Of a stretch of DNA of 13,400 bases, positions 7,251-13,400 are shown in pieces. The notes beneath the pieces are model-generated. The model ran no database searches. It was not told the DNA's origin and worked only from the letters and a program-made list of their open reading frames with translations. The stretch is taken from assembly GCA_024710535.1 (NCBI GenBank), contig JANJUO010000469.1, positions 1 to 13,400 of the forward strand. The letters run 5' to 3'. The stretch's first letter is position 1. Every line of letters starts with the position of its first letter. The position numbers and the translations under genes were made by a program. The DNA comes from a bacterium (lineage in GTDB: Bacteria; Bacteroidota; Ignavibacteria; Kapaibacteriales; UBA2268).

Positions 7251-8354
7251 ATGCGCTCAACAATTGCCGAAATAAGTATAGATAATCTGAAACATAATTT
7301 ATCAATGTTAAGAAAAAATTCAGATAATGCCGAAGTTATGGGCATAATCAAAGCTGATGCTTATGGGCATGGCTTGGTGCAAATTGCATCATTTTTGAGA
7401 AAAGAAAATGTGAAAATTCTGGGGGTTGCTTTTGCTGATGAAGCTGTTGCCTTAAGAAAAAGTGGCGATAACGGAGAAATTTTTGTTACAATTCCCGGCA
7501 CTGAATATGATACTGAACTCTATTGTGCTTATAATATCCAATCATCAGTCGAAGATATTAATATTGTTAGAAAATTATCTGAAGAGGCTCATTCGAGAAA
7601 TATGAAAGTGAAAACGCATCTTTTCATCAATACAGGTATGAATCGCGATGGAATTGACCCAAAAAATGCACTCGAATTTATGGAGCAATGCAAATCTCTC
7701 GAAGGTATTGATATGATTGGTATTCTAACTCACTTTGCATCTTCTGAACTTGAAGATAAATCTTTTGCATTGAATCAATTAGAAATTTTCAACGAAACAG
7801 TTACTTTATTAAATGAAAATGGTTATCATTTCAAGTATATACATACTGCAAATAGTGGGGCTATTGCAAATTTGCCCGAATCAAAATTCAATTTGGTTAG
7901 AGCAGGAATTTCGCTTTATGGCTATATGGATTATGAATATTTGGCAAGTAAATTGAATTTGAAACCAATTCTGACACTCAAATCAAAAGTCATAAATATC
8001 AATAAAATTGAATCGGGAGATAATGTTGGATATAGTTTGAATTTTATTTCAGAAAAGCAATCAAAAATTGCTGTTGTGCCATTAGGATATGGGGATGGCT
8101 ATCATAGAACTTTGTCCAACAAGGCAGAATGTTTGATAAATGGCAAAAGATATGGCTTAGTTGGAACAATTTGTATGGACCAATGCCTTGTTGATGTTGG
8201 AAATGATGATGTACATATTGGTGATGAAGTGATTTTTATCGGAAATCAAGGAAATGAGTCAATCAAATGCTATGAATTAGCAGAAAAAATTGGCACAATT
8301 CCTTATGAAATCACTACTGCATTAAAGTGGAGAGTTCCAAGGATATATATTTAA
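7251..8354 (+). CDS. alr: Alanine racemase
   Basis: This PLP-dependent enzyme interconverts L- and D-alanine in the cytoplasm and so supplies D-alanine for peptidoglycan. The 367-residue length is normal. K34 in IKADAYGHG is the PLP-binding lysine. HTANSGA (199-204) lies in the phosphate-binding region, R217 in RAGISLYG is the pyridine-nitrogen contact, and Y261 in VGYSLNF is the second catalytic base. GTICMDQ (305-311) is the C-terminal active-site segment. All key residues are present. The ATG at 7251 follows an A-rich stretch without a clear Shine-Dalgarno. The gene is divergent from the OmpA-like lipoprotein operon across 153 bp of AT-rich DNA in which I could not find a convincing promoter. 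It converges with the sulfotransferase-like gene, with 31 bp between stops and no clear hairpin. Confidence 0.97.
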   Translation: MRSTIAEISIDNLKHNLSMLRKNSDNAEVMGIIKADAYGHGLVQIASFLRKENVKILGVAFADEAVALRKSGDNGEIFVTIPGTEYDTELYCAYNIQSSVEDINIVRKLSEEAHSRNMKVKTHLFINTGMNRDGIDPKNALEFMEQCKSLEGIDMIGILTHFASSELEDKSFALNQLEIFNETVTLLNENGYHFKYIHTANSGAIANLPESKFNLVRAGISLYGYMDYEYLASKLNLKPILTLKSKVININKIESGDNVGYSLNFISEKQSKIAVVPLGYGDGYHRTLSNKAECLINGKRYGLVGTICMDQCLVDVGNDDVHIGDEVIFIGNQGNESIKCYELAEKIGTIPYEITTALKWRVPRIYI

Positions 8355-8385
8355 TTTTTTGTAAATCAAATACTTAATAACAAAT

Positions 8386-11300
8386 TTATTCCTTTACAAA
8401 TTTCATTGTAATTTCATTGAATTTAATGAAATATTGACCACTTGTATAATTCTTTAAATCAATTACATTATTATATATGTTTGTGATAATCAATTTGCCG
8501 TTGATGTCATAAATAGAATATTCGCTACCACTTTCCAAATCATTGATATAAATATAATCATTTGATGGACTTGGATAAATGAAATACTTATTGTCATCAT
8601 CGTTTGCAACATCAGTTTCACTTAAAATTTCGAATGAAATTGGAGTGCTCCACAAACTTTGATTATTATCCCCAAAGGATTTGATTCTAAGATAATACTT
8701 ATTTGATTTTGCTAAACTTATATCAAATTTTTCAGTTGCAATATCTTCGAAAATTAACAAGGCATCTGTAAACTCAATATTTTTTGCAATTTCAATTCTA
8801 AAAAATTCATCAAACTCTGTTTTATTCCAACTAAGAGTAATATTCTCACCTTTGATAAGCATATTATTTGTTGGGTATAGAATATCCGGGGTTTTTAATG
8901 CAGTAAGGAAATTAAACGATTCAGACCAAGGACTTTGCGAATCTTCATTATTTGCACTAATTCTCCAAAAATACCTTTGATTGTGATCTAAATTCGTCAT
9001 AGAATAAGTTGTATCTTTTATATTGCTGATTTTGTAAATCATATTATGAAATTCTGCATCAGTAGCAATTGCAATCTGATAAGTAGTTGCACCTGATACT
9101 TTGCTCCATTTTAGGATACAATCCGCTTCAACTTCAGAATCCAATTCCGATGGGTAAACTAATTGGGCTGCATTTAAGCGGTTTTTCGTCTCAGTTGTAA
9201 AGAACCAAACGTTGCTCCACTTACTTTCTGTATTACCTTCGATAAATCTCACTCTCCAAAAATATTTGGTGCTTAGTTTGAGATTTGATAAATAATAAAA
9301 ATTTACTTTAACATTATTAGAATTGATTATTAAATTTGTAAACTGTTCATCTTCGGCAACCTGCAATTCAAAAGCACTTATTTCTGCAACATCAAACCAT
9401 TCTAATTTGCAATTTACAGGTATTTGAAGTTCATCATATAAAGGCGAAACCAACTTAACAATATCGGATTTTGGAAGAGTGAAAAATTCCCAAAAATCAG
9501 ACCATTTTCCTTCAGAATATGTACTTAAAGCCATTACTCTCCATAAATATGAAGAACTGTAATTTAAGTTTTTGTAAGCAAATTCATTTTTAGTTAAAGT
9601 AACATCTTCAATTGGATTTACTTTGTCTGTATTTTTGAAAATTTGCAATCTATATTTTGTTGCATTACTTACTTTTGTCCATTTAATATTACCGGCAACA
9701 TAATTATGAGAATTATTCAATGGTGATAAATGTGTAGTTTTAGCAAGATTGAAGCCATTTCCTGTGATAAATGTCCAACTGTAAGACCAATTGCTTAATC
9801 TATTTTCTCCAATTGCTCTTACACGCCAATAATATTGGAATTTTGATTCTAACTCTTGAATTTGTAATATTTTATCAGAAATTGTAGTATCAATAATAAT
9901 CTGAGTGAAATTTGCTGTTTTTGAAATTTCAACTTTGAAATTGATTGCCGGTATTTTATAATCCCATGATAAAATAGGATTTACTTCCAAATTTTGTTTT
10001 TGATGTTCTGGATATTTCAAATTTGGAGTTGGCAAAATTGTTTCAAAATTCCAAATATTTGACCAGTTGCTCGAATCAGTAGATCTAACTGCTTGAATTT
10101 TCCAATAATACTTCATAGAATTTTTAAAATTTGATAAACTGATAGAAGTACTGTTTGAATTTTTTGCAATTGGATTAACAGTAAAATTAATATCTTCTGC
10201 AATTATCAAATTATAAGAAGTAGCACCTTGAACTGCAAGCCAATTAAATGTAAGGTTAACCGGTAAATTTAGGGAGTCACTAAGTGGAGATAATAATTTT
10301 GGTGTTGTTAGCAAAGTTGTAAATCTACCATTATCTGACCAAGCAGATGTATCTTTGTTATTTATTGCTCTAACACGCCAATAGCAAGAATCAATTTTTT
10401 TCAAATTTGAATAATTGAAAAAATTCTCTCCAACAATATTCAAATCAAAAATTGGCTTTTTGTATGCTTTTGTACTATCAAGTTGTATTTGATATTTTGT
10501 TGCACCAATTGTTGATTTCCATTCAAGTTTTCCATTTGGAGGAGCTACTTGATTATTAATTGGAGCAATCAATACCGGAGTATCCAATTTATTCGAAGCA
10601 ATTACAAATTCACCAAATGATGGAAATGAGGCAATAAGTTCGTTAGAAAATGTATTATAACTTGTTGCTAATGGTTGAAAAATACCGCTTGCTTCTTTTG
10701 GTCTATGATAAATAGTAATTTTATCAGGATTTGCTATCTTTGAATATTTTCCAATATTAACATAGATTGAACCGCTTAAAGTATTGATATTATCGCTGGT
10801 TAAAACAAATCTATACGGATATATTTTTGTAAAGCCGGAATCACTAAACTGTGCTATTTTGGGACTATAATCAAATATTTGTAAATCAACATTTCCGGAA
10901 TTGCTTTTGCTTGCTACATCAATTTGAACACCTGACAAATAATCAATTGTAGAAAAATCATAAAGTTGATTGCTTGAAATGTCTTTCTGAACATGTTTCA
11001 TTACAGTAACATATTTTCCGGCTCTATATATCATTGCGTTAGAAAAAGTCATTTCGAATGCAATTGATTTATCTGGCTTGATTTCCTGAATTTTATTTGA
11101 AGTCCAATTAATCAATGTATTGCCATTTGGTAATCTTTGAACGCTACCCATCAATGATTGGAAAATATCGGGAACTGCTTTATATTCCCAAACTTTTGTT
11201 GCAGTTCTTTGACTTTCATTTATGCTATATTCAACCGCTCTTGAGTAAGGAGATTCTTTAAGATTACCGTTATCAAACATAAGTATGTTACCATTTGATA

Positions 11301-12081
11301 ATCTTTGAACTGTGTGTTGATGAGAAAAACCAACAAAACCATTTACCGTATCATTTGTGAATGTAAATTGATTATTCTTGCATTTCGAGCCACCCATTCG
11401 CCACATAAAATTGCCACTTGCTTTATTTATTTTGGCAACTTCATCAAAATGCCTGATGGAAATTATAATATTTCCATCACTATCTTCAAATAATGAATTT
11501 ATGTGTGTTAAATCTATGCTGTTTTGACTTAAATCATAATAATCAGTTACATCAGAAATTTCAATATGATCTTCTATATTCCATCTCCAATAAATGTTTC
11601 CTGTTCTGTCTGTCTCTACCAATACATTAAAAATAACTTTTGCATTTGTCTTACCACCTTCAACTTTATTGCTCAAATCCAATATCTTCACTTCATTCAA
11701 AAGCAAAAGATAATTACCATTTGATAACAAAATCACATCATGGAAATCTAAGTTAAGATTTGTAGGGTTTGGAATACTATCTTTTAAATTAATAAATTCA
11801 TCATAAAGATAATATTTCTTATTTGACAAGGTTATCCAGGTATTATTTTGTAGTCTTTTGAAGTTCGAACTTTTTGTATTTGCTTGATTTGGAGCTAAAT
11901 TTGTACCATAATTATCTATCAAATGGAATGCATCAGAGGAGAATCCGTTAAATTGAAGTAAGCCCGGAGCCGGATTATTATTGATTGTGATTGAATAATC
12001 TTCACTTTTTGATTGTTCGAATGCTATAAAAACCATCAAAAAAAGAAAAAAAGCAAATCCGGTAAGTTTAGAACTTTTCAT
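8386..12081 (-). CDS. T9SS-exported arylsulfotransferase-like protein with seven FN3-like repeats
   Basis: This is a 1231-residue secreted protein. A signal peptide (hydrophobic FAFFLFLMVFIAF, probable cut near SKS) is followed by an arylsulfotransferase (ASST)-type propeller at about residues 105-360. Its marks are DLTHINSL (H193), a WRMGG strand, FSHQHTVQRLSNGNILMFDNG (H254, H256), SRAVEYSI, VWEY and SVQRLPNGNTLINW. Known ASSTs move sulfate between phenols through a histidine. Which histidine would do so here, and whether the protein is active, is uncertain. Seven FN3-like modules of about 90 residues start near 501, 594, 685, 784, 876, 973 and 1066, with recurring YxWRVRA and WSxxWxF strands. 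Residues 1165-1231 form a T9SS sorting tail (YPSPSNDYIYI, YSIYDINGKLI, DLKNYTSGQYFIKF), implying export and surface attachment or release by a T9SS encoded elsewhere. ATG 12081 has GGAG 6 nt upstream and starts the signal peptide. A 61-codon open extension upstream begins only at TTG. Confidence 0.88.
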   Translation of the reverse strand: MKSSKLTGFAFFLFLMVFIAFEQSKSEDYSITINNNPAPGLLQFNGFSSDAFHLIDNYGTNLAPNQANTKSSNFKRLQNNTWITLSNKKYYLYDEFINLKDSIPNPTNLNLDFHDVILLSNGNYLLLLNEVKILDLSNKVEGGKTNAKVIFNVLVETDRTGNIYWRWNIEDHIEISDVTDYYDLSQNSIDLTHINSLFEDSDGNIIISIRHFDEVAKINKASGNFMWRMGGSKCKNNQFTFTNDTVNGFVGFSHQHTVQRLSNGNILMFDNGNLKESPYSRAVEYSINESQRTATKVWEYKAVPDIFQSLMGSVQRLPNGNTLINWTSNKIQEIKPDKSIAFEMTFSNAMIYRAGKYVTVMKHVQKDISSNQLYDFSTIDYLSGVQIDVASKSNSGNVDLQIFDYSPKIAQFSDSGFTKIYPYRFVLTSDNINTLSGSIYVNIGKYSKIANPDKITIYHRPKEASGIFQPLATSYNTFSNELIASFPSFGEFVIASNKLDTPVLIAPINNQVAPPNGKLEWKSTIGATKYQIQLDSTKAYKKPIFDLNIVGENFFNYSNLKKIDSCYWRVRAINNKDTSAWSDNGRFTTLLTTPKLLSPLSDSLNLPVNLTFNWLAVQGATSYNLIIAEDINFTVNPIAKNSNSTSISLSNFKNSMKYYWKIQAVRSTDSSNWSNIWNFETILPTPNLKYPEHQKQNLEVNPILSWDYKIPAINFKVEISKTANFTQIIIDTTISDKILQIQELESKFQYYWRVRAIGENRLSNWSYSWTFITGNGFNLAKTTHLSPLNNSHNYVAGNIKWTKVSNATKYRLQIFKNTDKVNPIEDVTLTKNEFAYKNLNYSSSYLWRVMALSTYSEGKWSDFWEFFTLPKSDIVKLVSPLYDELQIPVNCKLEWFDVAEISAFELQVAEDEQFTNLIINSNNVKVNFYYLSNLKLSTKYFWRVRFIEGNTESKWSNVWFFTTETKNRLNAAQLVYPSELDSEVEADCILKWSKVSGATTYQIAIATDAEFHNMIYKISNIKDTTYSMTNLDHNQRYFWRISANNEDSQSPWSESFNFLTALKTPDILYPTNNMLIKGENITLSWNKTEFDEFFRIEIAKNIEFTDALLIFEDIATEKFDISLAKSNKYYLRIKSFGDNNQSLWSTPISFEILSETDVANDDDNKYFIYPSPSNDYIYINDLESGSEYSIYDINGKLIITNIYNNVIDLKNYTSGQYFIKFNEITMKFVKE

Positions 12082-12087
12082 GGCAGA

Positions 12088-12091
12088 CTCC
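12088..12091 (-). promoter_or_regulatory. Ribosome binding site deciding the sulfotransferase-like gene start
   Basis: GGAG on the minus strand lies 6 nt before the ATG at 12081. It selects the signal-peptide start over the in-frame TTG at 12264, which would add 61 residues unlike an export signal. Confidence 0.6.
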
Positions 12092-12304
12092 GTATGATGT
12101 AGTGAGTTTTGTAAAAATGCAAGAATTGAATTTGATTGAAAAACCGATTTGCTGATAATTGAAATTAATCTTGTATGACAATAAAAATTCTTACTCAAAA
12201 TTAAAGAATTTCTAATTTCTGAACTATTCTTATCTAATTTTAATATCGTTTTAATTTTTTTCAATTACACAACAAATAAATAAACAAAAAACTTAACAAC
12301 TAAA

Positions 12305-12335
12305 CAAAATTAATAAAAAAATGTTACAATACAAT
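12305..12335 (-). promoter_or_regulatory. Bacteroidota-type promoter candidate for the T9SS sulfotransferase-like gene
   Basis: On the minus strand ATTG (12335-12332) precedes TAATTTTG (12312-12305) by 19 bp. The -7 octamer is the same as at the two promoters near 1230 and 1330. The predicted start near 12299 would give a long leader of about 218 nt before the ATG at 12081. The DNA is very AT-rich here, so a chance match is possible. Confidence 0.45.
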
Positions 12336-12498
12336 AAAATAATATTATTTTTTATTAATTTATTAAAATTTTTTTATTTTTTTGAAAATACAGTTAATTC
12401 TCCTGATTGGCATATAAGAGGACTAATTGTATTATTGCATTAGAAACGTTTATAAATTCAGTCAGTTACAGAAAATTAATTAGTTGCAACAACCAATT

Positions 12499-12682
12499 GA
12501 ACAGAAGTAGTTGCTTTCGATACTCTTCGCTACTCAGTCAACGCAAAGAACCCAGCTCTTTGAGTAGAAGCCTTAGCTTCCTATCGAAATGAACAGAAGT
12601 AGTTGCCTTCGATACGCTTTGCTACTAAGGCAACGCAAAGAACCCAGCTCATTGATTAGAAGCTTTAGCTTCCTATCGAAAT
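12499..12682. repeat. Tandem pair of 92-bp hairpin-rich repeat units (REP/MITE-like)
   Basis: Unit A (12499-12590) and unit B (12591-12682) are adjacent direct repeats of exactly 92 bp, differing at 8 positions by my count and without gaps. Both begin GAACAGAAGTAGTTGC and end CCTATCGAAAT. Each unit is bounded by an inverted repeat: TTTCGATA/TATCGAAA in A (12515-12522 with 12582-12589) and TTCGATA/TATCGAA in B. Inner hairpins differ. Unit A pairs CTACTCA with TGAGTAG (12530-12536, 12561-12567). Unit B pairs GTTGCCTT with AAGGCAAC (12602-12609, 12627-12634) and forms GAAGCT-TT-AGCTTC (12659-12672). The block is visibly richer in G+C than its surroundings. The style, with TTCGATACGCT-type arms, resembles dispersed palindromic elements of Bacteroidota, but copy number elsewhere is unknown. 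Confidence 0.85.
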
Positions 12683-12684
12683 TA

Positions 12685-12712
12685 GAAAAAATCATTAACT
12701 ATTATAGTAATT
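12685..12712 (-). terminator. Weak intrinsic terminator candidate after the deaminase gene
   Basis: Just downstream of the deaminase stop the minus strand reads a short A+T stem around ACTAT/ATAGT, followed within a few bases by six T residues (12691-12686). The stem is weak and its loop tight, so this is only a possibility. The hairpins of the adjacent 92-bp repeats could also end the transcript. Confidence 0.25.
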
Positions 12713-12716
12713 ATGC

Positions 12717-13262
12717 TTAAGATTGATTTAAATTTATGGCAATATCCAGAAATTTTTCGTTCATAAATACTTCTGGAACAACGATTTTACATTCTACATA
12801 TCGTGCTTTTACCCCTGATTCCAAAAACATAGTCTGGGTTTTCTTGTATGAATCAACCCATTTGCCATTTGTATTTAAATCATAAAAATCTTGTCCATTC
12901 TGATGAATAATGACTTCTGAAATACCAGTTTGAATTATCGCTCTGGCACAATCTGTACATGGAGTCCAAGGAACGTATAGTTTGCATCCTTTGAGTTGCG
13001 TGCCTCTTCTTGCCGCATTATAAATTGCATTTCGTTCAGCATGCTCAATCCAGAAATATTTTTCACCACCATCTCTCGAAAGTCGTTTATCATCCGAATC
13101 GGCTTCGATTCCTCTTGGCAATGAATTATATCCGGTTGATACAAGCACATTATCTGCATCTACAATCACCGAGCCAACATGTGTTGCCATATCTTTGCTT
13201 CTCATTCCAATAAGATAGCACATTGTAAAATAGAGTTGGTCCCAATCAGGTCTTTTAAACAT
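12717..13262 (-). CDS. dCMP/cytidine deaminase-family protein (zinc-dependent)
   Basis: This 181-residue cytoplasmic enzyme belongs to the dCMP deaminase (ComEB-like) branch of the cytidine deaminase superfamily. It most likely converts dCMP to dUMP, the precursor for thymidylate synthesis. The zinc site is complete: HAERNAI gives H74 and the proton-shuttling E76, and PCTDC gives C102 and C105. The segment TGYNSLPRG (43-51) before the active site is typical of dCMP deaminases. The C-terminal part after about residue 115 is less familiar and includes a short insert (QNGQDFYDLNTNGKWVDSY). Known dCMP deaminases are often allosterically controlled by dCTP and dTTP; nothing here proves or excludes that. 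The start is fixed by a strong Shine-Dalgarno. A related nucleoside or nucleotide substrate remains possible. Confidence 0.88.
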   Translation of the reverse strand: MFKRPDWDQLYFTMCYLIGMRSKDMATHVGSVIVDADNVLVSTGYNSLPRGIEADSDDKRLSRDGGEKYFWIEHAERNAIYNAARRGTQLKGCKLYVPWTPCTDCARAIIQTGISEVIIHQNGQDFYDLNTNGKWVDSYKKTQTMFLESGVKARYVECKIVVPEVFMNEKFLDIAINLNQS

Positions 13263-13268
13263 AAAAAT

Positions 13269-13274
13269 CTCCTT
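13269..13274 (-). promoter_or_regulatory. Strong Shine-Dalgarno of the deaminase gene
   Basis: AAGGAG on the minus strand sits 6 nt before the ATG at 13262. It is the strongest ribosome binding site in the window, where several other genes have none. Confidence 0.7.
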
Positions 13275-13356
13275 ATCTTTTTTAATATTTTCAATTTATT
13301 TAATGTAAAATTCAATACTTAAATTATCACAGAACCATTAACTTCAGCAACAATTT

Positions 13357-13398
13357 TCATTTTTCCTCAGTTGTAACAACTGACGATTTTATATTGGA
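13357..13398 (-). CDS. Possible 3' end of an upstream gene (cut by right edge)
   Basis: One minus-strand frame is open from the right edge and ends in TGA at 13359-13357, reading SNIKSSVVTTEEK. Polar, charged composition fits a protein C-terminus, but only 13 codons are visible, so this is weak. A 13-codon frame (MKIVAEVNGSVII, 13360-13319) overlaps it as ATGA and is too short to call. Between these and the deaminase gene about 55 bp of AT-rich DNA shows no clear promoter. Confidence 0.25.
   Translation of the reverse strand, partial: SNIKSSVVTTEEK
13367..13383. repeat. 17-bp perfect inverted repeat
   Basis: TCAGTTGT-A-ACAACTGA is a perfect palindrome with 8-bp arms and a 1-bp centre. It may overlap the end of the upstream frame. 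It could be an operator-like site or chance; the loop is too small for a normal terminator hairpin and no T-run follows directly. Confidence 0.5.
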
Positions 13399-13400
13399 AG

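Larger units (their letters stand above)
12265..12716. other. 452-bp non-coding region
   Basis: No credible gene lies here. From left to right it holds a very AT-rich stretch with the promoter candidate for the sulfotransferase-like gene, a 90-bp stretch around 12400-12490 in which I see only short imperfect repeats (including the 8-bp palindrome GTTGCAAC near 12484), two tandem 92-bp hairpin-rich repeat units, and a possible terminator of the deaminase gene. The open frame on the plus strand across it starts at TTG, resembles no known protein and runs into the repeats, whose period is not a multiple of three. Confidence 0.7.

Noticed and set aside
12407..12592. A 61-codon plus-strand frame over the repeat region
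   Set aside because: It starts at TTG, resembles nothing, and runs into tandem repeats whose 92-bp period shifts frame between copies.
12499..12682. CRISPR array
   Set aside because: There are only two directly adjacent 92-bp units with no unique spacers and no cas genes nearby.

Overview
The window is AT-rich bacterial DNA that most resembles Bacteroidota or a related FCB-group lineage such as Ignavibacteria/Kapabacteria; this is inference, since no rRNA is present. Three things support it: a C-terminal type IX secretion (T9SS) sorting domain on a very large exported protein, a PD40/OmpA lipoprotein of the kind common in these phyla, and promoter-like sites matching the Bacteroidota consensus (TTTG about 19 bp before TAnnTTTG). 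The same octamer, TAATTTTG, recurs at three gene starts. Most genes lack a strong Shine-Dalgarno; the agmatinase-like gene, the sulfotransferase-like gene and the deaminase gene have one.

Left part (1-2479). A leftward unit reads tRNA-Cys, elongation factor P, then an agmatinase-family gene cut by the left edge. The efp gene is complete and conserved in frame but carries a TAA at codon 100, the most unusual point in the window. Divergent from this unit is a rightward lipoprotein with a predicted YncE-like beta-propeller. Each direction has its own promoter-like site in the shared 156-bp gap.

Middle (2502-8354). A tight leftward operon encodes a PD40/OmpA-like lipoprotein, a ClC chloride channel/antiporter with cytoplasmic CBS and TrkA-C-like domains, and the tRNA pseudouridine synthase TruA. 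Gaps are 4 bp and a 1-bp overlap. Alanine racemase (alr) is transcribed divergently to the right.

Right part (8386-13400). A 1231-residue exported protein runs leftward: signal peptide, arylsulfotransferase-like beta-propeller, seven fibronectin-III-like repeats, T9SS tail. A 452-bp non-coding stretch follows, holding its promoter candidate and two tandem 92-bp copies of a hairpin-rich element that looks like a dispersed REP/MITE-type repeat. Beyond it is a leftward dCMP/cytidine deaminase-family gene, and at the right edge possibly the 3' end of one more gene.

Most of the window is housekeeping and envelope genes. I see no complete new defence, mobile or biosynthetic system. The points most worth a second look are the interrupted efp, the 92-bp repeats, the T9SS arylsulfotransferase-like fusion, and the OmpA domain with its inserted loop.
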